Of a stretch of DNA of 64,000 bases, positions 30,773-44,000 are shown one piece after another (the stretch's first letter is position 1; each line of letters opens with the position of its first letter). The notes beneath the pieces are model-generated. The model was not told the origin of the DNA, did no database searches, and was given only the letters and a program-made list of their open reading frames with translations. The stretch is taken from positions 1 to 64,000 of the forward strand of contig JAMYGW020000009.1 of assembly GCA_025617375.2 (NCBI GenBank), given 5' to 3'. This DNA comes from Acarospora socialis (Eukaryota; Ascomycota; Lecanoromycetes; Acarosporales; Acarosporaceae). The translations under genes were made by a program, and so were the position numbers.

Positions 30773-31174
30773 GGCTTTTTTGGGTGCAATCGGCGCCACC
30801 GCCATATCTTGTTTCGTTTCCCAATACAGCAGAGTAGTCGTTCAATAGTCCTCGTTGTCTTTCGGCATTTATCGCATCGAATGATTACTCGAGTCCATAA
30901 AGTGAAGATGATAACCAACGCTAATGCACGGGTGCGACGAATCCCTAATGGAGACTTTGTAGTTGCTAATGGCATTATATTCACTCCAAGCTATCTTAGC
31001 CTAAAAAGAGACCGTTTTTATCATTTCGAACTGCTGGTGAACAGCTGACACGAACAACACAACATATGGAAACCTTCACGGCGGTTACTTCCGCCAATCC
31101 TTGCCTGGAGCACAACCTGTTCACTTTGACTCGCCCTCATTCAATTCTGATTGCAAGTTAGCATCGAATGTGGG

Positions 31175-31500
31175 TCAGAAAGTCTCCGGAAGAGAGCTGG
31201 ACATACTGAAAAAATAGCAAGCTGCGTTGTGAGGACGGTCATCACGCAAGCCGGCGGACTCTCCAACAGCGCCAGAGTTCCAAATCAGCCACGGCTTCTC
31301 TCCAGGGTTGTCTGGGTTCGGCTTCCAGGCCTGCCATGGTTTCTTGGATTCGCCTTCGACGGTTTGACCCATCTCAGACGCAAGCCTGCCTAGCGGTCAC
31401 TCACGCTATTCAGTGCGCGTTTAGGGTGTCTGGCTTACCATTTCTTCCATGGTTGCTCCTTCTGAGTTCGCGCCGGGGCTGGGGCAGAGTTTTCAGTCAT
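31175..31500 (-). CDS. Small two-exon protein with three PW-x2-W motifs, about 90 aa
   Basis: ATG 31500 opens exon 1 (31500-31439). It is joined across a 53-bp intron (GTAAGC...GGCAG) to exon 2 (31385-31175). The product carries QPWKKW, KPWQAW and KPWLIW spaced about 20 residues apart, within a Pro/Lys/Glu-rich chain. There is no signal peptide. The intron size and splice signals match neighbouring genes. A polypyrimidine-AG near the end (ctattttttcag, about 31215) may mark another intron, so the C-terminus is uncertain. I recognise no family. Confidence 0.4.
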
Positions 31501-32629
31501 TTTTTTGTTGAGACTGAGGGAATCGGTACAAGTTTATTGCAAGTCAATACGATTGTGGTCGATTTTGAAAATTGTCTGATGAAGAGGTATGCTCTGATGT
31601 TTGTTTGGGTGGTTCAACTCAATATATAAATATCGCAAGTCTGAGCAAGATGGGTACTGCCTACTTACCTAACAGTTACATGATGTTCTATCGCCCTACC
31701 ATAGTCTCACTGCTTCTGGTTCAAATCAGATGTCCCTGCAGATCCTTCACGCAGTTCAATGCAGATCCAGCCTAGCTCCCTCAACTGCAACAATACCCGC
31801 TCAGTCTTATCGATATCATTGAACCTTAAGGTTGGACTTTCACGCCCGAGGTGTGTATTCCTCAGACACCATTGACAATAGATAGACACCTTCTTCCAGG
31901 TTCCCCGCTTCTGTGCTTTCCTCAGCTGCATTCCAGCGTCCATCTTGCCTGAGCTATGGGTAGTCTACATGCATGACCTGGCGCCTATGAGGTCCAGACA
32001 CGTCAAATTTGCTCATTCATAGTAAACCTGTGGTACTCCATCTCTACAGCGGATTTAACAGTCTATTTCTCCTTGCCATTTTACTGGTCATTTATGGTGT
32101 CCTTGAAGCTCTGTGGGCGGTCAGATTATCATCAAATCCATTTTGAATTTACTGGCGGTTGCCACCATGACCTTGCGTGTGCCAGGTTGTCAATCTTATA
32201 ATGCCCATGTAATATCTGTACTACTCATTCCACTGCCGATATGTGGTATTGTTTGATTGGCTCTTGATGGTATCATTGAGGCTCTGCGAAATCCGCTTTC
32301 CGCATTTATACATATCGTATGATTTTTATTGCATTGACAAGGCTCTGCAGCTCTCTATGTGACATCTCAAGGCCGCTACCCAACGACAGCGTCCTGTCTA
32401 AGGCAATCTTTTCTCATTCTTCTAAGCATTTGTCTCATGAGGTACGTATTGTTTTATTTCTTACAGAAACTAGCATTGAGAATCTTCTATAGGTTACCTA
32501 GAGCATATGTACCATATACTTGACTGATTTTCATATCAAAGAGCAGGGTTAGCCACAAAGTTCCATCATCAGTTTTGCTTCCATTTGCACATTACTCATT
32601 CAGCATCACTATGACCTGAAGTGCGCATA
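31501..32629. other. 1.1-kb intergenic stretch
   Basis: It is AT-richer than its surroundings. A minus-strand frame at 31943-31707 (TWKKVSIYCQWCLRNTHL) is the only faintly protein-like part, and I do not call it. Nothing else is recognised. Confidence 0.35.
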
Positions 32630-33730
32630 ATGGAAAGTTTAAGTGGAACTGAGCTCAACAGCTGGCCAACAAGTATGCTCTTCTTTGAGCCGCTGGAAGA
32701 GCATAAGGATGAAAAGCCTTATTATTCAACCATTCCATTCAGTGCCCCCGGGGCCAAGCAGACTAACTACTCGTCCATTGAAAAGGACATCAAAGTCCAC
32801 GACATCCGGGGACATGAAGATCGCTTCAAATTGCACGAATGTGGCTTTGAGCTGGCACATCACGACACTTTGTTCACCGACTGGCGCGACGGGGCCAAGG
32901 TCAAGCAGGAGCACTACGCCGAAATCAAAGAATTCTTGAAGGAAAAGCTCCAGGCTGACAGAGTCATTATATTTGACCACTCAGTAAGACCTCCATGCTG
33001 GGCAATTTTCGAAGATCAATAGTTGATCGCCCACAGCTTCGTAGAACGGCCATTACAAACGCCAATGCCGAAAAGGGAGAGGAGTATTCTGCTCCTCCGA
33101 GCACACGTCCTCATATTGGTAGGTTAATGCAGCTCATGTCCTTCACTTTACCTCTTCTCAGACATAATCTTAGATCATACTCTTCTGTCAGCGGTCAACC
33201 AAATCCGACTGGAGTTCGGAGAAGAGGCTGAGTGGCTTCTTAAAGGCAGATGTCAGCAGGTAAAGTACGTTTCTACAACCCTTATCTAGAAGCACCGAAA
33301 GTGTCACTGGGCTTACTTTCTTCCTTTCCCCACAGTTTATGGCGTCCCTTGTTCGGCCCGGTCGAGGACCATCCTCTTGCCATGTGCGATGCTCGCAGCG
33401 TTGACAGTAGCGACCTTGTCGCCGTAGACCTTGTCTTTCCACACTACGTCAGCGAACTCTTCAAAATGTACCACAATCCCAATCAAAAGTGGTTTTATCT
33501 AGACAAACAAATGCCAAACGAGACATGGATTATCAAGATGTGCGACTCTCACGGGTCCAAGGAAAACGGAATTTCCGAGGGTAATGTCTATCACTGCCTG
33601 CCAGCATGGCCTGTCAGTAACCTCAAAAACAGGGTGTCCTCACTCTTCCTTCATTCACCCGGAAGCACCAGGCGATGCTCGGCTGAGAGAGAGTATTGAG
33701 ATGCGTGCCTTGGTCTTTCATTATCTGTAA
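32630..33730 (+). CDS. asaB/CmcJ-like hydroxylase-desaturase family oxidoreductase, 293 aa, five exons
   Basis: Exons 32630-32983, 33037-33118, 33162-33264, 33336-33580 and 33633-33730 join to one frame. Family landmarks appear in order: IKVHDIRGHEDRFKL, then RVIIFDHS-LRR across intron 1, then HIDIILDHT, GRCQQ-VNLWRPLFGPVEDHPLAMCDARSVD, KWFYLDKQMPNETWIIKMCDS, and at the end PHSSFIHPEAPGDARLRESIEMRALVF. The family occurs in fungal secondary-metabolite loci (for example asperfuranone-type and aspergillic-acid-type clusters) and in stand-alone genes; substrates are mostly unknown. Here no synthase or transporter is adjacent. All splice sites are GT-AG and the gene looks intact. Confidence 0.85.
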
Positions 33731-34183
33731 GCAGGCTGAAGATGTTCAATGTTGTAATGGGGTAGTAAGAAAAAGTTCTGTTAATTGGAAATTTTGCTGT
33801 ATCCTGAGGAAGACAGTTCAGATATTTGTGCAATCTTAGTCAGCAGTTAGCGTGTGGGGCATTACTAGTGGGCTACGCCTCGGTACACTTCATCGACTTC
33901 ATGATCAGCTATCTAAAGCCTCCTATCTCCAACTAATGTACAGACACTGGAATAGACTCTCAAGGGTCAGACACAGAGTAGCATATCAACCTGAAACGCT
34001 ATCGGTTTTCTCGACTGTGACAGAGCGTCCGAGCAGCTTCGCCCTAAACGCGCCGAAAATGCAGACACTTGCAACCACCGCGTTCGAATGTCCGAATCTA
34101 TCAAGTTGAACGCCATGATGGAAGAGAGACCTCGAGATAGTCTGCACCAAGCATCCCTGCCTTCTCCGCGAATATAGACAACC
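33731..34183. other. Intergenic, convergent 3' ends
   Basis: This 453-bp region lies between the stop codons of two convergent genes. No gene or RNA is recognised. Confidence 0.4.
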
Positions 34184-36371
34184 CTAGCCTTCAAGCATTT
34201 CAATACCCGGCAATCCGTAACCAAAATCCATAATGACCGCCCGACTGTCTTGACTCGTTGCGACGATACGGCGGTAATCCGCTTTTGCGCTTAGCATCCA
34301 GCTTGTCGTCCATCCCGGAAAATCGATTATTAGGTTCCCAGTCTCAAAGTCGAAGACCTTCACACTCATGTCATAGCTGCCACTTATGATCCTCCCGTTG
34401 GCGGAGTCCAAGTGCAGGGAGCGGACCAGCCCTTTGTGGCCCTTGAGCTCGTTGATAAGTTCTCCGCTATTGGCGTCAAACCGATAGATGACCTGATCGT
34501 TGCCGCCGGCGAAGATATACCGGGCATCTTCGCTGAATTCGATGCAGGCCAGACCACGGTCTTTGCTGGGAAATTCTTTGATGCACAAGCCAGAAGTCAA
34601 ATTCCATAGCTTCGCGATACCGTCACCACTTGCCGACACAGCGAGATTCCCTCGAAGTTGGACAGCATTGACCGGGCCCCGGTGTCCCACCAGTCGCTTG
34701 AGCAGTTCGCCCGTCCGCCTATCCCACAAGCAAAGTGTTGTATCCTTGGAGCAGGATACGATGTGTTTGTCGTCGAAGCACACATCCAGGACGCCAGCAG
34801 TATGGCACCGAAGCCTATAAATAGGTTTGTACCTATTGCGGATATCCCAGACGATACAAGTACAGTCCGATGAGCCCGTGACTAGTATGTCGTCGTCGAA
34901 TTGCAGGGATAAGATAGAGGCTCGGTGATACTCCGATGTTGCAATATGAATTGCCGAGTCGTCATCATAACTGTCGTCATCTGGAGCGATAAATTTATGA
35001 GTAGGATGTGGCTTCGGAAGTGCTCCAATGATGCCAATGCACTGGAATGTGTGCATATCCCAGATCCGAATCGTTTGGTCCCGGGAGCCAGTGATGATTT
35101 TATGTCTGCGATCCATGGGTCAATCAAGCACCTCAAGTTGGGACCGGATTAAAATACTCATCGAATTGAACACAGTACACACTATCCTTGTGTCCTTCCA
35201 AGTAGATTGCCGTTGCCTCCCCCTTCATCCAATGCCGTTCCAGCACCTTGCGAAGGTGAAACATTTTCTTCCAGTCTTGGTCCGGCCGCATCTTGCCCAA
35301 TCCCGCACCTCCAACATTTGCAGCCGCGGACGGGACTTGACCTGGTAGGGATGGGGTGCCATATACTCCGTGAAATATGTGCTTCCAGACATGATGGCTA
35401 ATGGCCGAGTTGTGAAACTTTCGGGAGACCAGCTCTGTATTTAACAAGGAAGTAGAGTCAAGGTAAGATAGGATTTGAGTGATAAGTTCTGCCGGCAGAT
35501 AGTGAGTGGGATCTGCGGAAGACGGCCTATCAGCATATTCTGTGCGGACAAGTTAAAGTTCTATGATGGGTACTGTACCTTTCCGCACGATTGGTATTTC
35601 AATTTCTGGACTTTCATCCGTCCGGTCGCGAAGATCTATTCCGATGCCACTCTCGGAATCTCTAGCAAGTTTTGACTCGCTCAAACGAGCGTCATCTCTT
35701 AGCACCAATACCCTCCCAACTCCTAACATCTCATTCTGTGCCGCTGCGGCCGCCCTTGCAGCTGCGCCCCGTGCGGGGTCGTAAGGGAGAATAGGTGGCT
35801 CTGAACCACTACCGGGGACCGGAGATGTAATGCTGTGGGCGTAGGGAGGGCGGTCGGGGCTGGGAGCCGGGGTGGCGGACGAGTCCTTGTTTTTGCGGAA
35901 GCCTGAGCTGGCAACTCGTCGTAGCCACCCAGAAGTCTTCGAATGATTCGATGGCTCCGAGAGCATGTTGTGGCTCGTGCTTGGTCTCTCGCCCTCAGCC
36001 GAAAGGTCCTTTTCCCATGGTACATTCCCAGGTCGTGGGCCAAGAGCGTTTCTCCGGCGAATTGACAGTGAAGCACGCCGCGAGACCGAACGAAGCTCGC
36101 TGAGAGCATGACTGAGTGATGAGAAGCTCTTGGTGGACTGGTGACGAGTCAATGGTTTCTCCATGCTCACAGATCGTTGTAATCCCTCCGGCCCATCGTC
36201 TGCAACGGGAGCCCAATTCTCGGCGGAGATATTGCAGTCCATTGACCCCCCTTCGAGAGAAGAAACACTGTTGTCCGGTGCTTCTGGCAGTGTCGTCATA
36301 TGAAGCATATGCCAGGAGGATGTCGAAGGTCGACGCCTCTCCCTAAAGGAGAAGATTGAGCGTTTATCCAT
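34184..36371 (-). CDS. F-box and WD40-repeat protein (SCF substrate receptor), 689 aa
   Basis: Exons are 36371-35579, 35512-35158 and 35105-34184. The first 265 residues are Ser/Arg-rich and likely disordered (MDKRSIFSFRERRRPSTSSW). Exon 2 opens the F-box (HYLPAELITQILSYLDS, LLNTELVSRKFHN), which would bind Skp1. A linker leads to seven WD blades (DEHKIITGSRDQTIRIWD; DILVTGSSDCTCIVWD; KHIVSCSKDTTLCLWD; LAVSASGDGIAKLWN; IFAGGNDQVIYRFD; RIISGSYDMSVKVFD; last around IVATSQDSRAVIMD). The layout matches Cdc4/Met30/Pof1-type receptors, but the N-terminus and blades do not let me assign one of them. The Ala-rich run (ARGAAARAAAAAQ) is simple-sequence-like. Confidence 0.9.
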
Positions 36372-36894
36372 TACGAGAGACCTGAGGGTTCGAGACGGTC
36401 TGAAGATTCAATGTGATGAATGAATGAGTGGCGGGTGCAACAAGGTATGCCGATAGTGATTGAACAGCCCCTTAAATAAATACTCAGTGAAAGCGCGAGC
36501 GTTGCCTCGGCTTGAGGATGGGTTGGAAATGTGAACAGTGCAGTGGCATTGACCTGCAATTTGTGGCTGGTGAGTTAAGGACAGTAATTGGCAGAGCGGA
36601 TGGAGGCCAAGCGCAAATGCCACGATGACGATAAGTTGTAAACCGGCTGGTCGGAAAGGAATGTGTTGTTGTTTGTTGAGTAAAGGTAAGTAAAAACATT
36701 GAAGATTTTCCTTCCGATCGTCTGTGTTGCTGGGAAACGGACTTTGCCGTCTTGGGCAATCTGAGTCTGGACCTGCATGCGCTGGGCCCGGGAAGTAAGG
36801 TAGGGCACGGGCCACAGACGCCCCTGGCGGTTGTGAAGATATCTTATAGCATGAACAGACTTCGACATTGAAGTCGTGTTCAAAGACAGTAAAA
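36372..36894. promoter_or_regulatory. Divergent intergenic region F-box gene / DUF7704-like gene
   Basis: A 523-bp spacer lies between two divergent starts and presumably holds both promoters. No specific site is claimed. Confidence 0.35.
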
Positions 36895-37368
36895 ATGTCT
36901 GCTCGTCATCTGCCAATATACTATCGTCTTTTCTTTCTCTATATCGAACCCATGTCTGCCCTTGTCGGCTCTTTCTACGCATTCTTCAAGCCTGACACAT
37001 ATCTACAATTTACTCATGCACCATCGGCGCCGTCGACGGGAATCCCGTTGTCAGTCGGCATCGTACTCACTCAACTTTCAAATCTCCATTTCCTGTTTGC
37101 TTTGAACGAAGCAATGGTCCTTCGGTCTACTCAAAATCTACGTGTCTGGAAAACTCTCTTGGCCGGTTTGCTTGTCGCAGACTTTGGACATCTATACAGC
37201 GTCAGTCCTCTTGGACCCGACGTTTATTGGAAAGTCCACAACTGGAACGCAATGGATTGGGGGAATGTCGGCTTTGTCTATCTGGGCGCTGCCACGAGGA
37301 TCGCATTCTTACTCGGCTTGGGGCTTCCTACCTCAGCTGCTTTTAAGGGCAAGAAGGCCATCAGATAG
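36895..37368 (+). CDS. Small integral membrane protein, DUF7704-like, 157 aa
   Basis: ATG 36895 starts MSARHLPIYYRLFFLYIEP. The YRLFFLYIEP start, a FYAFFKPDTYL stretch and four hydrophobic segments (about 10-30, 55-80, 90-110 and 130-150) agree with the fungal DUF7704 group of short four-helix membrane proteins of unknown function. It ends in a basic tail (KGKKAIR). It is single-exon and looks complete. Confidence 0.75.
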   Translation: MSARHLPIYYRLFFLYIEPMSALVGSFYAFFKPDTYLQFTHAPSAPSTGIPLSVGIVLTQLSNLHFLFALNEAMVLRSTQNLRVWKTLLAGLLVADFGHLYSVSPLGPDVYWKVHNWNAMDWGNVGFVYLGAATRIAFLLGLGLPTSAAFKGKKAIR

Positions 37369-37786
37369 CGAGGCGCATGCCCCGGCTCAGCTGTGCTCAT
37401 GAAAGTCAGCATGCCCTAACGAGCCTATCTCAATTGGACCGGGCGTGCGAAGAAGGAACCGACTATGTAGCATCTAAAGGCTCGAGGGAATCTATGCCGA
37501 AATCGTGGTTAGTGCGGGGTGGATTTATCTCGGAGGATCAACCGACGAGCTCAACATCTAGTTGTACGAGACCGAACAAAGTCATGAGCAAGAGCGTTTC
37601 GAATACGGATCAAGACGAGAGACTTTTAATCTATTTCAATTGCTATATTCTCGGTCTCCTCGTACTCCGCCTCTGCAAGCGTTACTCACTGCGTCATTGC
37701 ACCCATTTCCAGTCTACCAAACAGGAGACGAGCATACAGACACACAAGACCCGTCGGTTGTGGACGGTATCATCACCTATCGCGAC
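37369..37786. other. Intergenic, no gene seen
   Basis: A 418-bp region between two genes on the + strand; it presumably holds the 3' flank of the first and the promoter of the oxidoreductase. The open frames here lack motifs. Confidence 0.35.
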
Positions 37787-39230
37787 ATGGCTCCCCTAAA
37801 TGTTCTCATGGTATGATCCTCCATGTCTGAACAAGAGTCTTGCTAAGCATCAATAGGTGGGTACCGGGGAGTACACCACAGGCTTTGTGGGCGGCGGCAT
37901 GTCGGGCTCGGACAAGAAGGTGGGCGTGGTAGGGCTGACTTTATTTGACTTGCGGCGAAGGGGTAAAGTTGGGAGATTGAGCATGGTCGGGACCTCGGGG
38001 AACAAGTTCCCTGCAATCAGTATGACTCCCATGCTTGTGTCCTCTGCGTATTGTTGACGTGAAACATATAGGGCAGCATTTGAAGGAAAACATCTCGGAT
38101 GCCTACAATGGCATGGACATCTCATTCGACTCATTTCCCGCAGACGACAAGGTGGATCCCGATGCGTACAAAACGGCCATCGATGCTCTATCAGCTGGAG
38201 ATGCAATAACAATTTTCACTCCTGATAGCACCCATTACCCAATCGCTCTATATGCCATTGAGCGTAAGATCCACGTCCTCATTACCAAGCCAGCGGTCAA
38301 GCATCTTGAGCAACATCAGAAACTATTGGAAGCATCGAAGAAACACGGCGTTTTCGTGTTTGTGGAACATCACAAACGCTTCGATCCCGCATACTCGGAC
38401 GCAAAGGCCAAGGCGAAGAACCTCGGAGACTTCAACTACTACTATAGCTACATGAGTCAGCCCAAGTCGCAACTGGAAACGTTCAAGGCGTGGGCGGGAA
38501 AGGACAGTGACATTTCTTACTACCTGAATTCGCATCACATCGACATCAACGTATCGATGGTCCCAGACTACAAACCAGTCAGAGTGACTGCATCCGGATC
38601 GAAGGGTACGGCAGTCGATCTGGGATGTGTGCCTGAAACAGAAGACACCATATCGCTGCTCGTGCAGTGGCAGAAGAAAGGTGACTCGAGCAAGATTGCG
38701 ACGGCCGTTTACACCGCTAGCTGGACGGCACCGCAGAAAGCAGGCGTGCATTCAAATCAATACTTCCACTGTATGTGAAGGACCCAGACCCACGTTGTGC
38801 TGTAGACTGATCTGTCGCAGACCTTGCCTCAAAAGGGGAGATCCGCATCGACCAAGCGAAACGAGGTTACAACGTGGCCGAAGACAGCCAAGGACAACTG
38901 ATGTGGTATAACCCGTAGGTGACCCACAGTCGGCGGGACTGGTACTCCGCTCATACAAGGCTCAGGTTTTATATGAAGTACTCTCCGGACGAGGAAGGAA
39001 ATTTCAACGGTCAGACAGGTTATGGGTATATCAGCTTTGAGAAATTCGTCGATGCCGTTACAGCATTGAAGGAGGACAGGGTGAGCTTGGATGATTTAGA
39101 CCGTCGAGGTCTGCCAACTCTTCGAAACACCATGGCTACAATCGCTATCCTGGAGGCTGGCCGAATATCGTTGGACGAGAAACGGAGCGTCGACATAAAA
39201 GTAACTGAACAGTCATGGTCTCTAAGATAA
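37787..39230 (+). CDS. Gfo/Idh/MocA-family NAD(P)-dependent oxidoreductase, 414 aa, five exons
   Basis: Exons 37787-37810, 37857-38019, 38072-38770, 38821-38914 and 38966-39230 join in frame. The N-terminus is a Rossmann fold ([17 protein letters not shown], with glycines in place of the strict GxGxxG). Then come [17 protein letters not shown], the family's EKP-like motif as ITKPAVKH, and [13 protein letters not shown], in which the conserved catalytic-region residues lie. The C-terminal alpha/beta domain includes [11 protein letters not shown]. Members oxidise or reduce sugars and related alcohols in the cytosol; the substrate cannot be read from sequence. The first exon is only 24 nt. Confidence 0.85.
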
Positions 39231-41006
39231 GGGCTTCTGGTCGGTCTTCACGGAAGAAGCCAGGTTCCATCGCGGGCCTTGTGATAGTCAGACGGCAGTG
39301 GTGCGTCTCCATTTCAGGCTGCGTTTGGGACGGTGTAAGAAAGATAGGGCATCATTCGAGGCGGCATCGAGCCTCGTCATGGCTGGGCGAAGTAAGGCAG
39401 TGTTCGTAAGGTAGTCTCAAGACGAAGCCAGGACTTATTCACCGTGCGGACCCATCTGACCGCAAAGATCTCCCTCTTGTGATAGTTTACCAGCTGTAAG
39501 CATCCGCTAGGCATACGTCGTGGCCTTCCAAGCAGTTCGGTCAGCCAAGGAAGGCGGAGTAGATCTTATCCGATGATGAGATTGCGCAACTCCGTGACTT
39601 TCGGAAGATGACCCTGAATCGTAAGCTGTACGGATCAGTTGACCAGATAGAGCTGCTCTGATGACGACTGAACATGATACTAGACATATTTAATTCAAAT
39701 AGTCTTGAGTCAGGTAGAATCGCCATGATGGTTGCAAGCGTTGTGGCAACAAATGTGGCGCAGTGGCTTGTGTACGCTGAGCCGAGGCGCTCATTGGTCA
39801 GACCAGTCTTCGCCAGTCTTTCAACGCAGTGCCCTCCTCGCGTGCGTGTATAGAGTAGATCCGTTCAGCAAGTACGAGAGCCACAGCTGGGAAGCAACAT
39901 CGTTATCATGATCTCCGCTCATGCTTTTTGCTTTTGCCCAAACTCCCTTCGCCCGCGTCTTCAACTTGGCGATTGCGCGGCAAGCTTGCGATGACGCTGC
40001 CCAGATGCTGGGCAAACGTAAACTGCCCATCGACTGAGCTTGGCTGCAGTGAAGATGCTGGAGGCGACTTTACCAAGTGCTTGTGACTCCACCTTGGGCC
40101 GGTATCGCTGTTGGTCACTAATTTTGGTGGGAGGAATGTTGGTGAGCGAGAGCCAACAAAGGTGAGAGAGCTCAGGAAGGATCAAACTCGTAACCAGATA
40201 TCAGGGGGAATGGTATCAATATACATAGCACGTATACTGGAGAGTAGACTACGAAGTCTCAAGGTCTGGATCTGGTCGTTTTAGGCTCTGTAGATAATGT
40301 GCATGACTTTAGACGCCCATCTAATGCCTGAAGTTAGCGAACATGGGTCGCTGTCGTCCCGCTGGCTGCCAAGGCCCTCCCCAAGAAACTCGTCTTCCTT
40401 CTGTCGCCTTGTCGCCTTGGGATCCTAAGACAGGCCACAACCTATAGCATAACAAACAAGACATCCGAGCCTTGAACGAGAAGCGCATCAGAATCTCCGG
40501 TGAAACTTTGAGTAATCAGTCTTCTTGTTTCCCTTGAGTATACTTTTCAGGCAGCCGCAGCAGCATTGGCATTTGTGCTGAGAATGGAACATACGGAACC
40601 TTCGGAGCAAAGCGCTTGGTCGGGGCAGTGCAAAATATTGCCATTTATCACTTCAAAGACCCAGTCTGACCGCCTTGTTCTTTAATCGTGTCTACATCTA
40701 CGAAATTCATATCTGATCTTTGATCTTCGGATTTCTGGTGTTGTTCTTCCTTATCCTTTTCCAGGTTCACGACTCACGAGTCACGATCGAGTCTTCAGCA
40801 AGTCCAGCATTTCAGGGCGCATGAAGGGTTCTTTTACGGGCGCAAACATGGGGAACAATAGATTACTGACACCACCTATTACACTTAATACAGAAGTATG
40901 TGATATGACATCTGTTAACATGTTGCGATGTAAAGATGTTGACATGACCTAGTTTTCTCAACCAGACTTGGGGAGCCCTAATCCAGATTTGAGCACCACG
41001 TCACGA
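39231..41006. other. 1.8-kb intergenic stretch upstream of the Ca2+-ATPase gene
   Basis: No convincing gene on either strand. The ATPase frame remains open for some codons upstream of the chosen ATG, to an AG at about 40964, so a short 5' exon carrying an earlier start may lie here. Confidence 0.4.
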
Positions 41007-44000
41007 ATGGCTCCGCACGATAATTCTTTCCTTTCAGTCAATTCACCACCCTCACCAGCAGCAACGTCATTAGACGGCGATACATTACGTTCGAGATCAA
41101 ATTCTTTCCTTTCCAACGCTGAAACAGAGAGATCACGAGCTGGCTCAGATGCTGCAATGCTAAACATGAAGAATCAGCACGAGAGCGAGACATTCACAGA
41201 CCCTACCGCTTTACGACCGGTGAAGGGTACGGAGAAAGACTTCATCGTCGAAGACAATCCGTTCGCATTTTCGCCAGGTCAACTGAATAAGCTGCTGAAT
41301 CCCAAGTCTCTTCCGGCCTATAAAGCGTTAGGTGGCATCCGAGGCTTGGAACGAGGGTTACGAACTGACTTGGTTGCTGGTCTGAGTATTGACGAAAGTT
41401 CACTTCAAAGCAAGGTCGCGTTCGAAGAGGCGGTAAACCTCAAAGACACAACTCAGCACGCATCTTTCAAGCCAGAACCGAATGCCGGGACTGTTCTTTC
41501 TGATCATCCGGTAGAAGACCAATACCGTGATCGAGTACGCGTTTTCAGGGATAACCGGCTACCCAGCAAAAAATCGACCGGCATTCTCAAGTTGCTATGG
41601 AAAGCCTACAACGACAAAATCCTCTTGCTGCTTACAGCAGCCGCCGTCATCTCACTCGCCCTAGGACTCTATACGACATTCGGTCAACCTCGACCTCCGG
41701 GGGCACCTACACCATTAGACTGGGTGGAAGGGGTGGCTATTTGCGTGGCAATCTTGATTGTGGTAATCGTTACAGCGATTAACGACTTCCAGAAGGAAAG
41801 AAAGTTCGCCAATCTAAACAAAAAGAAAGATGATCGCCAAGTCAAGGCCACTCGATCCGGCAAGTCGGTCATGATCTCGGTTTTTGACATCACTGTTGGC
41901 GACGTACTTCACCTCGAACCAGGCGATGCCGTGCCTGCTGATGGGATTTTTATCGGTGGGCATGGCGTGAAGTGCGACGAATCCACAGCGACTGGCGAAT
42001 CAGACCTGATGCGGAAAACAGCCGGTCTCGATGTCTGGAACCATCTTGAGCAAGGTACCGCGACTTCGAAAATGGATCCCTTTCTTATTTCGGGAAGTAA
42101 GGTTCTTGAAGGAGTTGGGACATATCTGGTGACGAGCGTTGGGGTCAATAGCAGCTATGGAAGGACGATGATGTCATTACAAACCGAGAGTGAGGATACT
42201 CCGTTACAAGTCAAGCTTTCAGGGTTGGCAGACTGGATTGGCTCCCTCGGGATGGCTGCGGCTGGGCTTCTGTTCTTTATCCTCTTGGTTCGATTCCTTG
42301 CCTCACTGCCAGGCGATACTTCCTCGGCCGCCACGAAGGGCGCCGCCTTTGTCGCCATCTTCATCGTGGCCGTCACCATCATCGTCGTTGCCGTTCCCGA
42401 AGGTCTCCCGCTAGCAGTCACACTTGCACTCGCCTTTGCGAGTAGTCGAATGTACAAGGAGCAGAACTTTGTCCGCCAGCTGCGCGCATGCGAAACTATG
42501 GGCAACGCGACGACAATCTGTTCGGACAAAACAGGGACCCTCACGCAGAACAAGATGACAGTGGTCGCTGGAATGGTAGGAACCGAATTGAGCTTTTCGC
42601 GAACCCCACCCACGGACTCTCGAACGGAGGGCCAGATATTCACCATGTCAGCCGCATTTGAGACCCTTTCTCCAAAGGTCAAAGCTCTTCTTTTACAGTC
42701 TATTGCTATCAACTCAACAGCGTTTGAAGGCGAAGAAAAAGGCGAAGTGACACTCATTGGCTCGAAAACCGAAACAGCCTTGCTCCAGGTCGCAAGAGAA
42801 AATCTCGGAATGGATTCAGTCTCAGAAGAACGATCAGCACTTGAGGTTGCGCAGCTTATTCCGTTCGCTTCTACCCGGAAATGTATGGGTGTGGTCGTCC
42901 GTCTTCCTTCAGGTTCCTATCGACTTCTCATCAAAGGTGCAGCTGAGATTCTTCTTGCGAAATCGACCAAGGAGCTATCAAATGTATCTTCCCAGTCGTT
43001 GGAGCAACAACAACTTTCAGATGAAGCAAGAGCCAGGGCGTCCGCCGCAATCAGCTCCTACGCGGAGAAATCCCTCCGCACTATTGCTCTGCTTTACAAA
43101 GACTTCGAATCCTGGCCTCCTAGCAATGCCCGCGTTCTTGAAGACGATCCAAAACAGGCAAACTTTGACGACATTTTTCACGACATGACGCTTGTTGGGA
43201 TTGTGGGCATACAAGATCCTCTTCGTCCAGGTGTTTCGCATGCAGTCAAACGTTGTCAAGACGCAGGAATCGTAGTCCGAATGGTTACGGGAGATAATGC
43301 CGTCACGGCTCAGGCTATCGCCACAGAATGCGGGATCAAAACGGAAGATGGTATCGTCATGGAAGGACCGGAATTTCGAGAACTGTCAAACTCAGACATG
43401 GACGATGTGCTGCCGAAGCTGCAAGTGCTGGCTCGATCGTCTCCAGAAGATAAGCGGATCTTGGTCCAGAGACTCAAACATCTCGGTGAAACTGTGGCTG
43501 TAACCGGGGACGGTACCAACGACGGGCCTGCCTTGAAGACCGCAGACGTTGGCTTTTCGATGGGTATCGCCGGTACGGAAGTAGCGAAGGAGGCCAGCGC
43601 TATAGTCCTGTTGGATGACAATTTCTCGAGCATCATCACAGCCATCAAATGGGGCCGAGCCGTGAACGACGCCGTCTCCAAGTTCCTTCAATTCCAGATC
43701 ACAGTCAACATCACAGCGGTACTGCTCGCGTTTATCTCCTCCGTCTCTAACCCGGAGTCACACTCAGTTCTTACAGCAGTTCAACTCCTTTGGGTCAATT
43801 TGATTATGGACACGTTCGCCGCGTTAGCTCTCGCCACCGATGCACCAACTGAAGAAATTCTCGACCGCAAACCGACACCAAAACGAGCACCGCTCATCAC
43901 TACGAACATGTGGAAGATGATCATCGGTCAAGCAATCTATCAACTAGTTGTGACCTTGATCCTTTACTTCGCTGGTGCCTCGATACTGAAGTACGACGTC

